From Acidovorax soli (GTDB lineage Bacteria > Pseudomonadota > Gammaproteobacteria > Burkholderiales > Burkholderiaceae_C): DNA of 64,000 bases. The stretch is taken from NCBI RefSeq assembly GCF_014207955.1, contig NZ_JACHLK010000003.1:1-64000 (forward strand), in the 5' to 3' direction. The notes under the pieces were generated by a model that did not search any database, was not told the DNA's origin, and saw nothing but the letters and a program-made list of their open reading frames with translations. Positions 32,018-39,023 of this stretch are shown piece by piece. Numbering within the stretch: the first letter of the stretch is position 1; each line of letters begins with the position of its first letter. A program made the translations under genes and the position numbers.

Positions 32018-32479
32018 ATGGCTTCCCCTCCCCCGCAGCTGACCCATCGCAACCTGCCGCTCTTGTTCCTGCAGGCGCGCGAGAGCGTGTTTGCACGCTT
32101 TCGCCCCATTCTTCACACCGTCGGCCTGACCGAGCAGCAATGGCGCGTGGTGCGCGCCCTGCTTGACCACGGCCCGCTGGAGCCGCGCCAGATCGGCGAC
32201 ATCTGCCGCCTGTCGAGCCCCAGCCTGGCCGGCATCCTGGCGCGCATGGCGGACCTGGGCCTGGTGCTGCGCGAACGGCTCGAGCACGACCAGCGCCGGG
32301 TGATGGTGTCGGTCACCCCAGAGGGCAAGGCGCTGGCCGCCAAGCTGGCGCCCACCATTGAGGCGACCTACCGTGCGCTGGAGGAAGAAATGGGGGTGGA
32401 GTTCATTGCGCAGCTGTATGCCACGCTCGATGCGGTGATCGCCCGGCTCGGCGAGGCGCCCGGGGGCGAGGACGGCTGA
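32018..32479 (+). CDS. hpaR: Homoprotocatechuate degradation repressor HpaR (MarR family)
   Basis: A 153-residue MarR-type winged-helix repressor. The recognition region is RQIGDICRLSSPSLAGILAR (near residues 64-83), followed by the wing LRERLEHDQRRVMVSVTPEG with its conserved D-x-R. In E. coli, HpaR represses the hpa meta operon and itself and is released by homoprotocatechuate or 4-hydroxyphenylacetate; the same is inferred here from the divergent layout. The operators lie 80-120 bases before its start, nearer to the hpaG1 promoter. Translation from ATG 32018 gives the usual length. Confidence 0.93.
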   Translation: MASPPPQLTHRNLPLLFLQARESVFARFRPILHTVGLTEQQWRVVRALLDHGPLEPRQIGDICRLSSPSLAGILARMADLGLVLRERLEHDQRRVMVSVTPEGKALAAKLAPTIEATYRALEEEMGVEFIAQLYATLDAVIARLGEAPGGEDG

Positions 32480-32549
32480 TGGTGCCGCCGCACCTCAGGG
32501 CGGCATCCCCAGGAACCGGCACAGAATGCAACGCAAAAGTATCGACGTT

Positions 32550-32573
32550 GTATATACTTCGTTGATATCAACG
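32550..32573. promoter_or_regulatory. Toxin-antitoxin promoter and operator
   Basis: A perfect 14-bp palindrome CGTTGATATCAACG (32560-32573) sits just behind a TATACT hexamer (32553-32558, five of six matches to the -10 consensus), itself part of a GTATATAC palindrome (32550-32557). Sixteen bases later begins the antitoxin gene. This is the usual layout for autoregulation by a ribbon-helix-helix antitoxin. Confidence 0.6.
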
Positions 32574-32588
32574 TTCCCGGAGCAGGCC

Positions 32589-32882
32589 ATGTCCAAAGAA
32601 GCCATGTTCACCATGAAGCTGGAGCCGGAGTTGCGCGATGCCTTCATGGCCGAGGCCGAAGCCAGCCACCGCCCTGCGTCGCAGGTGGTGCGCGAACTGA
32701 TGCGCGAGTTCATCGAGCGCCAACGGCAGGCCCGCGAACACGACGCCTTCCTGCGCGCCAAGGTCGACTTGGCGCGCGCGCAGATCGCGTCCGGTCAATA
32801 TGCCAGCGACGCCGATGTCGAGGCGCGCGCTGCTGCCCGTCGCACTGCACTGCGGGCCAAAGCCGGCGGCGCAGACGCATGA
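32589..32882 (+). CDS. Type II antitoxin, ribbon-helix-helix
   Basis: A 97-residue protein. The N-terminus (MFTMKLEPELRDAFMAEAEA, then SHRPASQVVRELMREFIER) is a MetJ/Arc-type ribbon-helix-helix, beta strand plus two helices, that would bind the palindrome in front of the gene. The charged C-terminal half would wrap the toxin. GGAG seven bases before ATG 32589 fixes the start. The stop overlaps the toxin ATG (ATGA), the normal arrangement for such pairs. The closest named relatives would be ParD/StbD-like; the exact subfamily is not certain. Confidence 0.85.
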   Translation: MSKEAMFTMKLEPELRDAFMAEAEASHRPASQVVRELMREFIERQRQAREHDAFLRAKVDLARAQIASGQYASDADVEARAAARRTALRAKAGGADA

Positions 32883-33163
32883 GGGTCCTGTGGACCTTGT
32901 CCGCAGAGAAAGACCGCGCCGACATCGTCGACTTCATCGCCCAGGACAACCCGCTCGCCGCCATCCGCATGGATGAGATCTTCTCGGCAGCGGTCGGGCG
33001 GCTGGCCGAGCACCCCCTGCTGGGACGGTCCGGACAGATCCCGGGCACCCGTGAGTTGATCCCACACGAGAGCTATAGGCTGGTCTATGAGGTACAGGCC
33101 GATACCGTCTGGATCTTGGCCTTGGTGCATACGGCCCGCCTATGGCCGCCGGCCCGGTCGTGA
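32879..33163 (+). CDS. RelE/ParE-family toxin
   Basis: A 94-residue RelE/ParE superfamily toxin: an initial strand, two helices (EKDRADIVDFIAQDNPLAAI, RMDEIFSAAVGRLAEHP), then the beta sheet LGRSGQIPGTRELIPHESYR and LVYEVQADTVWILALVHTAR. The motif G-R-x-G-x-I-P-G-T-R-E and the absence of a full RelE basic catalytic triad point to the ParE/YoeB-like branch; whether it poisons gyrase or cuts mRNA cannot be told. Translation is coupled to the antitoxin by a four-base overlap. Confidence 0.88.
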   Translation: MRVLWTLSAEKDRADIVDFIAQDNPLAAIRMDEIFSAAVGRLAEHPLLGRSGQIPGTRELIPHESYRLVYEVQADTVWILALVHTARLWPPARS

Positions 33164-33249
33164 TGGGAGGCCGGCAAGCAAAGCACGATGACGAGGACTG
33201 CGAAAAAGGTACCCAGGCGGGTTCCAGTCCTCGACAGACACCGAGAGAA

Positions 33250-34455
33250 TCAGAGATCCTGCGCCACCGGCGCCAGCTGGCCCAGCATGTAGTTGAGGAA
33301 GGGCGGCACGCAGCCGATGTGGCTGGACGGGACCGCAGGGCAGTCGACCAGGGTCACGAGGTCGCCCGCGCCCTGGGCGCGCATGGCCTGCAGGGTGCTG
33401 ACCGAGCTGCCATAGGGCACGGTGACATCGTCGCGGCCGTGGTACAGGCGCACGGGCACCTGGGGCTTCCAGTCGTGCACGCTGCTCACGCGCGCCACGG
33501 CCTGCACGTCGTCGGCCAGGAAGTTGTCGATGAACTGGTTGTCGAAGGTCACGTCGGCATCGTCGGGCAGCAGGGCTTTCAGCAGCGCACGGCGCACCTC
33601 GCGCTGCACGCTGCCGCCCAGATAGCGCAAAAAGCCCGGGTTGATCAGCGCCCCCAGCACGGGCTCACGGTCGCGCACCACGTTCACCAGGCCATCGAGC
33701 GTGGCCTGCACGTTGTAAGGGCCGGCGCCCGCCACCACCATGCGCAGCGCCTGGCGCTCAGGGGCATTGCCGGCCTGCAAGGCGCGGTGCGCCGCCATCG
33801 TGGCATAGCCGCCCTCGGAATAGCCGGTCAGGAAGAGCTGGCCATTGTCGGCCGCGTTGCCCTGGGCACGCCAGGTGCGCGCAGCCGTAAGCATGTCCAG
33901 CGTGGAAGCCGCCGTGGGCGCCGACAGCAGGTAGGGGTGGGGCGTGCCCTTGGACACCCCATAGCCCACATAGTCCGGCGCCACCACGATGTACCCCAGC
34001 GAGGCCATGACCACCGCCACCTCGGAACCCACGGCATTGTTGCTCGGGGCCTCGGCGCTCTTGAAGATGGTGCCGTGCTGGTAGCTCAGCACCGGGCTCC
34101 TGGCACCGAGCGCCTTCACGGGCACGCTCACCAGGCCCGAAGCGCGCACTTCCTTGCCCTGGGCGTCGGAGGTCATGTACTCCAGCCGGTAGGAGGTGAC
34201 GGCGTAGCGCGGCACGATGCCCTGCACCTTGGAGGCGTCCTTGGACAGGGCCTCGGTGATCTGGGCCGGCGTGATGGTGTTGAGCAGGGCCGCGGACTTG
34301 AGCTCGCCCGCCGTGGCGACCGGCGGCGGGGGGGGCTGCGGAGTGTCGTTCTTGCTGTCCCCGCCACCGCAGGCGGCCAGGGTCATGGTCGCCGCCAGCA
34401 AAGCTGTGCGCGCCAGCCCTGCGGCGGGCAGGACGGGGGTAGAAAAGTGGAACAA
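33250..34455 (-). CDS. Secreted lipase-like alpha/beta hydrolase lipoprotein, TTG start
   Basis: A 401-residue alpha/beta hydrolase of the secretory lipase kind. The nucleophile elbow is GYSEGG (LFLTGYSEGGYATM, near residue 197), with HGRDDVTVP and SSHIG offering the acid and the histidine late in the sequence. The signal peptide ends in a lipobox (MTLAAC, Cys near 29), followed by a GGGDS and proline-rich linker, so the mature protein is an envelope lipoprotein. A TTG at 34455 with GGGAGG seven bases upstream gives the right signal peptide; no in-frame ATG gives a better one. Natural substrate unknown (esters of fatty acids or polyesters are possible). Confidence 0.85.
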   Translation of the reverse strand: MFHFSTPVLPAAGLARTALLAATMTLAACGGGDSKNDTPQPPPPPVATAGELKSAALLNTITPAQITEALSKDASKVQGIVPRYAVTSYRLEYMTSDAQGKEVRASGLVSVPVKALGARSPVLSYQHGTIFKSAEAPSNNAVGSEVAVVMASLGYIVVAPDYVGYGVSKGTPHPYLLSAPTAASTLDMLTAARTWRAQGNAADNGQLFLTGYSEGGYATMAAHRALQAGNAPERQALRMVVAGAGPYNVQATLDGLVNVVRDREPVLGALINPGFLRYLGGSVQREVRRALLKALLPDDADVTFDNQFIDNFLADDVQAVARVSSVHDWKPQVPVRLYHGRDDVTVPYGSSVSTLQAMRAQGAGDLVTLVDCPAVPSSHIGCVPPFLNYMLGQLAPVAQDL

Positions 34456-34755
34456 GATGCAGCCTCCCGGTATGAAATGTGAATGATAGTAAGTGCCAGC
34501 GCCGGGGCCTGTAACGTCAGGCAACAGGCCGCTGCAATGTCGGACATGTCCCACCCGCCGACAACCTGCCGGACGGACCGGCGGCACGGCACCGGCCGAT
34601 TCGCCCTAAAATCGGGGATCGCTGCCGCACTGCCAGGGCCGTTTTGCTATTGTTTTCATAGTATGCGGCGCCTTGCAGGGGGGCACCACCCCACCGCAGG
34701 CCCCGGCCCGCGGCGGATGCATTACAACGATTCCCTACTTGCCGTCTTTGCCCCC
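34456..34755. other. Divergent intergenic region, hydrolase and Anbu genes
   Basis: Three hundred bases with no codon-biased frame. It must hold promoters in both directions. A moderately AT-rich patch (CTATTGTTTTCATAGTATG, near 34648-34666) contains an imperfect inverted repeat CTAT...ATAG and could be the promoter toward the proteasome-like gene. No terminator or RNA gene is seen. Confidence 0.35.
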
Positions 34756-35583
34756 ATGACGTATTGCGTCGCCATCAAACTCAATGCCGGGCTGGTTTTC
34801 CTGTCCGATTCCCGCACCAATGCGGGCCTGGACCAGATCAGCTCGTTCCGCAAGATGATGCTGTACGAGAAGGCGGGCGACCGCTTCATGGTGCTGCTGT
34901 CGGCCGGCAACCTGTCGATCTCGCAGTCGGTGCGCGAGATCCTGCAGACCGAGCACATCGTCGACCGCGACGAGGAAGAGCCCATCACCATCTGGAACGC
35001 CAAGAGCATGTTCGATGCCGCGCGCGTGCTGGGCGCGGCCGTGCGCCATGTGCACGAGCGCGATGGCGCGGCGCTCAAGCGCTCGGGCGTGGACTTCAAT
35101 GTCTCCATGGTCTTCGGCGGCCAGATCAAGGGCGAGGGCATGCGCCTGTTCCAGGTGTACTCGGCGGGCAACTTCATCGAGGCCACCTCCGAGACGCCCT
35201 ACTTCCAGGTCGGCGAGTCCAAGTACGGCAAACCGGTGCTGGACCGCGTGCTCACCCCCGAGACCCCGCTGGACGAGGCCGCCAAATGCGCCCTGGTGTC
35301 CATGGACAGCACGCTCAAGTCCAACCTCTCGGTGGGCCTGCCGCTGGACCTGGTGGTCTACGAGGTGGACCGCTTCGCCACCGACAAGATCATCTGCATC
35401 GACGAGCACAACCCCTACTTCCGCATGCTGCACGACAGCTGGGGGCAAAAACTGCGCCAGGTCTTCGACAGCATCGAGGACCCGGCCTGGGGCGGCGGCG
35501 ACACGACCGTGCCCATCATGGTGAACCCGGCGCGCAGCAAGCCGCTGAAAAAGATCACCAACCACCTGGACAAGCTCATCTGA
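34756..35583 (+). CDS. Anbu-type proteasome-related peptidase
   Basis: A 275-residue N-terminal-nucleophile protein of the Anbu (bacterial proteasome homologue, HslV-related) family. After removal of Met the N-terminus is Thr (MTYCVAIKLNAGLVFLSDSR), which would be the catalytic Thr1, with Asp17 and Lys32 at the places used in proteasome beta subunits. The long C-terminal half is typical of Anbu. Crystal structures of homologues show open helical or ring assemblies and weak or undetected peptidase activity. Anbu genes usually lie with a transglutaminase, an alpha-E (DUF403) and an ATP-grasp gene; none is here. ATG 34756 is the only start that exposes Thr1. Confidence 0.92.
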   Translation: MTYCVAIKLNAGLVFLSDSRTNAGLDQISSFRKMMLYEKAGDRFMVLLSAGNLSISQSVREILQTEHIVDRDEEEPITIWNAKSMFDAARVLGAAVRHVHERDGAALKRSGVDFNVSMVFGGQIKGEGMRLFQVYSAGNFIEATSETPYFQVGESKYGKPVLDRVLTPETPLDEAAKCALVSMDSTLKSNLSVGLPLDLVVYEVDRFATDKIICIDEHNPYFRMLHDSWGQKLRQVFDSIEDPAWGGGDTTVPIMVNPARSKPLKKITNHLDKLI

Positions 35584-35659
35584 GGGCCGTGCGCGCATGC
35601 CAGGGGGCGGCCTGCCGCCCCGGCCGCGCGTGCACGCCTTCCTGACCCGCCGCCCGCCC

Positions 35660-36475
35660 ATGCTCCCCATCGTCTTCTCGCACGCCAACAGCTTTCCCGC
35701 GGGCACCTACCGCCTTCTCTTCAAGCTGCTGCGCCAGCGCGGCTTCGACATCAGCGCGGTGGAGCGCTTCGGGCATGAGCCCGAGTACCCGGTGTCCAAC
35801 AACTGGCCGCACCTGGTCCAGCACCTGGCGGACTTTGCGGGCGAGCAGGTGCAGCGCCTGGGCGAACCGGTGTTCCTGGTGGGGCATTCGCTGGGCGGCT
35901 TCCTGAGCGTGATGGCCGCGGCGCGCCACCCCCAACTGGTGCGCGGCGTGCTGCTGATCGACTCGCCGCTGATCGGCGGCTGGCGCGCCAATGCGCTGGA
36001 CGTGGCCAAGCGCACCCAGGTGGTGGGCTCCATCTCGCCCGGCAAGATCAGCCGCCAGCGCCGCAACACCTGGGCCAGCAACGAGGAAGCGCTGGAGCAT
36101 TTCCGGCGCAAGAAGGCCTTTGCGCGCTGGCACCCCGAGGTGTTGCACGATTACATCACCCATGGCCTGGCCGACCAGGACGGCAAGCGCGTGCTGGGCT
36201 TCGACCGCGCAGTGGAAACCGCCATCTACAACACCCTGCCGCACAACCTGGGGCGCCTGCTCGCCCGGCACCCGCTGCAATGCCCGGCCGCCTTCATCGG
36301 CGGGCGCGACTCCGAGGAGATGAGGCAGGTCGGCATGGCCATGACGCTGCGCATCACCGAGGGGCGCACCATGATGCTCGACGGCAGCCACCTGTTTCCC
36401 ATGGAGCAGCCCCAGGCCACGGCTGCGGCCATCGAGGCCTCGCTGCTGAACCTGGCCGCCGTGGCGGCGCGCTGA
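35660..36475 (+). CDS. Alpha/beta hydrolase
   Basis: A 271-residue cytoplasmic alpha/beta hydrolase with no signal peptide. The opening strand and oxyanion loop are PIVFSHANSFPAGTYR. The nucleophile is Ser77 in GHSLGG, Asp is expected near IGGRDSEEM and His in LDGSHLFPME near residue 247. This HANSFPAG type is a widespread esterase-like family in beta- and gammaproteobacteria with unknown substrate. It lies 76 bases behind the Anbu gene in the same direction and may be cotranscribed with it; a functional link is not evident. Confidence 0.88.
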   Translation: MLPIVFSHANSFPAGTYRLLFKLLRQRGFDISAVERFGHEPEYPVSNNWPHLVQHLADFAGEQVQRLGEPVFLVGHSLGGFLSVMAAARHPQLVRGVLLIDSPLIGGWRANALDVAKRTQVVGSISPGKISRQRRNTWASNEEALEHFRRKKAFARWHPEVLHDYITHGLADQDGKRVLGFDRAVETAIYNTLPHNLGRLLARHPLQCPAAFIGGRDSEEMRQVGMAMTLRITEGRTMMLDGSHLFPMEQPQATAAAIEASLLNLAAVAAR

Positions 36476-36568
36476 GGCCCCGGGGCCTCCCGCAGGCCCA
36501 GGTTCTTTGCACATGGAGCGCCCCCTGAATGGGTGGCTCTCTAATCCTTCCTGTCTATTCACGCCCAA

Positions 36569-36590
36569 AGGCATTGGCCCCACAATGCCT
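36569..36590. promoter_or_regulatory. Perfect inverted repeat before the DUF422 operon
   Basis: AGGCATTG (36569-36576) and CAATGCCT (36583-36590) form a perfect 8+8 inverted repeat with a 6-base centre, the size of a dimeric regulator site. It lies about 120 bases before the DUF422 start codon. Further on, AATCCCC (36666-36672) and GGGGGTTT (36679-36686) can form a second hairpin in the leader, which could act as an attenuator. No T tract follows either. Confidence 0.45.
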
Positions 36591-36706
36591 GAACCGATAA
36601 ATAGAGGGAGAAAAGCGCGCAGTTGGCGGCTTCTCAGTGCAAACAAGCAGGGGATGTGTCGCAACAATCCCCTACACTGGGGGTTTGTAACAGCGTGTAC
36701 ATATTC

Positions 36707-37528
36707 ATGCCTGCTTCCAATCTGCTGACCGTCCGGCTGCCCGTGCTGGTCTTCGTGCTGGTGTCCGCCGCGTTGATCTACACCTCCATCGGCCCCGGCA
36801 AGGGCGTCACCCTGGCCATTGCGGTGGCTTCGGTACTGATGTTCGCCGCCACCTGGGCCAGTGCCGCGCGGCTGCTGGGAGCCTCCGCCGCCCTGCACTT
36901 CCTGCTGATCGCCGTCAGCCTGGGCTGGTTCGCCGAGCAGATGGGCAGCACCCATGGCTGGTTCTTCGGCAGCTACACCTACACCGAGGTGCTGGGCCTG
37001 CGCTGCGTGGGCGTGCCCGTGGTCATCCCCATGATGTGGTTCGCTCTGACCTATGCTGCCTATGTGATCAGCAACCTCATCGTCTGGCAGGCGCCCGTGG
37101 ACGGGGCGCCTGGCGTGGGCAATGCGGTCTTCCTCTCGTTCCTGGCCGCCATGATCGTCACGGCCTTCGACCTCGGGGCCGACCCCTACCTGGTCTACGT
37201 GCTCAAGGCCTGGATCATGACCAAGACCGACGGCGCCTGGTTCGGCGAGACCGTGCAGGGCTTCTTCGGCTGGGTCTTCGTGAGCTTCTGCATTCTCTGC
37301 GCCTTCCGCTTTGCCACGCGCAAGATGGCGCTCAAGGCCGGCTCGGTGAACTTTCTGCCGCGCCACGCCACCGTGCCGCTGGGCATCTACAGCGCCGGCC
37401 TGGTGTTCCAGGTGTTCCTGGGCCACCCGGTCGAGATCAAATCCATCGCCCCGTTTGCCATGGGCATCCCGCTGCTGTGCGCCCTTGCCGGCCTGCAGCG
37501 CTGGCGCAACCAGCTGAAGGCCGTCTGA
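36707..37528 (+). CDS. CruF-like carotenoid biosynthesis membrane protein (DUF422)
   Basis: A 273-residue integral membrane protein with seven or eight hydrophobic segments. The region FAEQMGSTHGWFFGSYTYTE (near residues 80-100) with VGVPVVIPMMWFAL is the signature of the DUF422/CruF family; characterised members are carotenoid 1,2-hydratases acting on the psi end of carotenoids. The DLGADPYLVYVLKAW segment near 155-170 is also conserved. No carotenoid biosynthesis genes are near, so the true substrate may be another isoprenoid. ATG 36707 is chosen because the frame upstream lacks hydrophobic character. The stop overlaps the next start (TGATG). Confidence 0.8.
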   Translation: MPASNLLTVRLPVLVFVLVSAALIYTSIGPGKGVTLAIAVASVLMFAATWASAARLLGASAALHFLLIAVSLGWFAEQMGSTHGWFFGSYTYTEVLGLRCVGVPVVIPMMWFALTYAAYVISNLIVWQAPVDGAPGVGNAVFLSFLAAMIVTAFDLGADPYLVYVLKAWIMTKTDGAWFGETVQGFFGWVFVSFCILCAFRFATRKMALKAGSVNFLPRHATVPLGIYSAGLVFQVFLGHPVEIKSIAPFAMGIPLLCALAGLQRWRNQLKAV

Positions 37529-39018
37529 TGAGCACCCACCCCACGCCGGCCATTTCCGATGCGGACCTGGCCTCCATGCAGCAGCATGCCGATCCGCTGG
37601 CCGACAAGACCATCGCCGACATCCTGGGCCCCTGGCCCCCGGGCCTGCCGCCTGAGAATGCACCGCAGTGGGCGCAGATCAAGACCGTGAACCGCCTGTT
37701 CGGCGAGTGGACCACCAATGCCAGCATCCAGGGCTGGACGGCCACGGGCGACGGCGTGAACGAGGAGATGGCCAAGGCGCTGCAGGACTACCTGGCCCAG
37801 GGCCAGGTGCTGCCCGCATGGGCCGATGCGCACAAGATCGAGCGTGCCGAGAAGATCTTCTTCGACCACGGCGCGCTCTCGTGCATCCTGCTGTTCTGCG
37901 CCAGCCTGCCCGAGTGCTATGTGATCCCCGACCTCTCCAGCGTGCTGCACACCGCAGGCCAGCTCGAGGAGCACACCGAGTACCGCATCCGCTCCACGGC
38001 GGCCATGATCTTCCCGGTGATGATGCACGGTGGCCTGACCCGTGGCGACGGTGCGGGCGTGGCACAGATCCTCAAGGTGCGCCTGATCCACGCCACCATC
38101 CGCAACCTGATACTGCGCGGCACGCCCGAGGCGGCCGTGCAGCACCTGCAGGCCCAGCAGGGCATCGTCGGCGCGGGCCTGCTCGGCAAGCTGCCCGGCC
38201 TGCCGCCCAGGCACAGCATGTACCAGGCGCTGTTCGCGCGCGGCTGGGATGTGGCCGGCGATGGCCTGCCCTGCAACCAGGAAGAGCTGGCCTACACGCT
38301 GCTCACCTTCGGCTATGTGTTCCTGCGCAGCATGCGCCGCCTGGGCATCGGCCTGCCCCGGCACGATGAAGAGGCCTACCTGCATGCCTGGAACGTGGTC
38401 GGCCACATCCTGGGCATCGAGCGCGGGCTCATGGTCGAGACCATGGACCAGGGCGAGGAACTCATGGCCCGCATGCAGGCCCGCGGCCGTGCCGAGCCCG
38501 TGACGCCCGACCCGCGCCCGGGCCTGGGCCAGGCGCTCATGGCCACCATGGCCAATTCCATCCCCTGGAACATCGCCAAGCCCATGCCCCAGCTGATGAC
38601 GCGTTTCCTGTGCGGCAAGGCCACGGCGGGCGACCTGGGTCTGACCCAGCCCGTGCCCTGGTCCTCGGCCTTGCTGTTCTGGGGCGTGCTGCTGGTGGCC
38701 CGGGTCATCGACTGGGTGCTGCGCCTGGTGCTGCCGCGCTTTTCCATCGTGCGCACGCTCACGCGCATCCTGGGCTACCACTTCATGAGCCGCGTGCTGA
38801 TGAGCCAGACCCGGCCGCTGCAACTGCCCAGCGAGCTGCTCAACCAGGTGGACGGCGTGGTGCACAACTGGAGCGACGACCCGCATGTGCCCAAGTGGAT
38901 CAACCGCATCGAGGACCGCCTGACCACCCAGGGCACCTGGAGCCTGAAGCTGGCCGCCAGTGCCCGCCCGGCCACCGCGGCCTCCCAGCCTGCCGCCACG
39001 GCGCAGGAGACGGCGTAG
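37528..39018 (+). CDS. Lcp/MpaB-family (DUF2236) haem-oxygenase-like protein
   Basis: A 496-residue protein of the DUF2236 family, which contains latex-clearing protein (a b-type haem enzyme that cleaves polyisoprene) and fungal MpaB (which cleaves a farnesyl chain). Conserved elements: the arginine/threonine helix EYRIRSTAAMIF near residue 155 and the helix HAWNVVGHILGIERGLM near 292, which carries candidate axial histidines. A hydrophobic helix pair near 375-405 (SALLFWGVLLVARVIDWVLR) suggests membrane attachment. No signal peptide is seen, unlike secreted Lcp. Its ATG overlaps the DUF422 stop, so the two are translationally coupled; together they point to a membrane-associated isoprenoid modification. 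Confidence 0.82.
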   Translation: MSTHPTPAISDADLASMQQHADPLADKTIADILGPWPPGLPPENAPQWAQIKTVNRLFGEWTTNASIQGWTATGDGVNEEMAKALQDYLAQGQVLPAWADAHKIERAEKIFFDHGALSCILLFCASLPECYVIPDLSSVLHTAGQLEEHTEYRIRSTAAMIFPVMMHGGLTRGDGAGVAQILKVRLIHATIRNLILRGTPEAAVQHLQAQQGIVGAGLLGKLPGLPPRHSMYQALFARGWDVAGDGLPCNQEELAYTLLTFGYVFLRSMRRLGIGLPRHDEEAYLHAWNVVGHILGIERGLMVETMDQGEELMARMQARGRAEPVTPDPRPGLGQALMATMANSIPWNIAKPMPQLMTRFLCGKATAGDLGLTQPVPWSSALLFWGVLLVARVIDWVLRLVLPRFSIVRTLTRILGYHFMSRVLMSQTRPLQLPSELLNQVDGVVHNWSDDPHVPKWINRIEDRLTTQGTWSLKLAASARPATAASQPAATAQETA

Positions 39019-39023
39019 CCCCC

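Noticed and set aside
34483..34755. N-terminal extension of the Anbu protein
   Set aside because: It would bury the catalytic Thr that must follow the initiator Met, and the extension has no family similarity.
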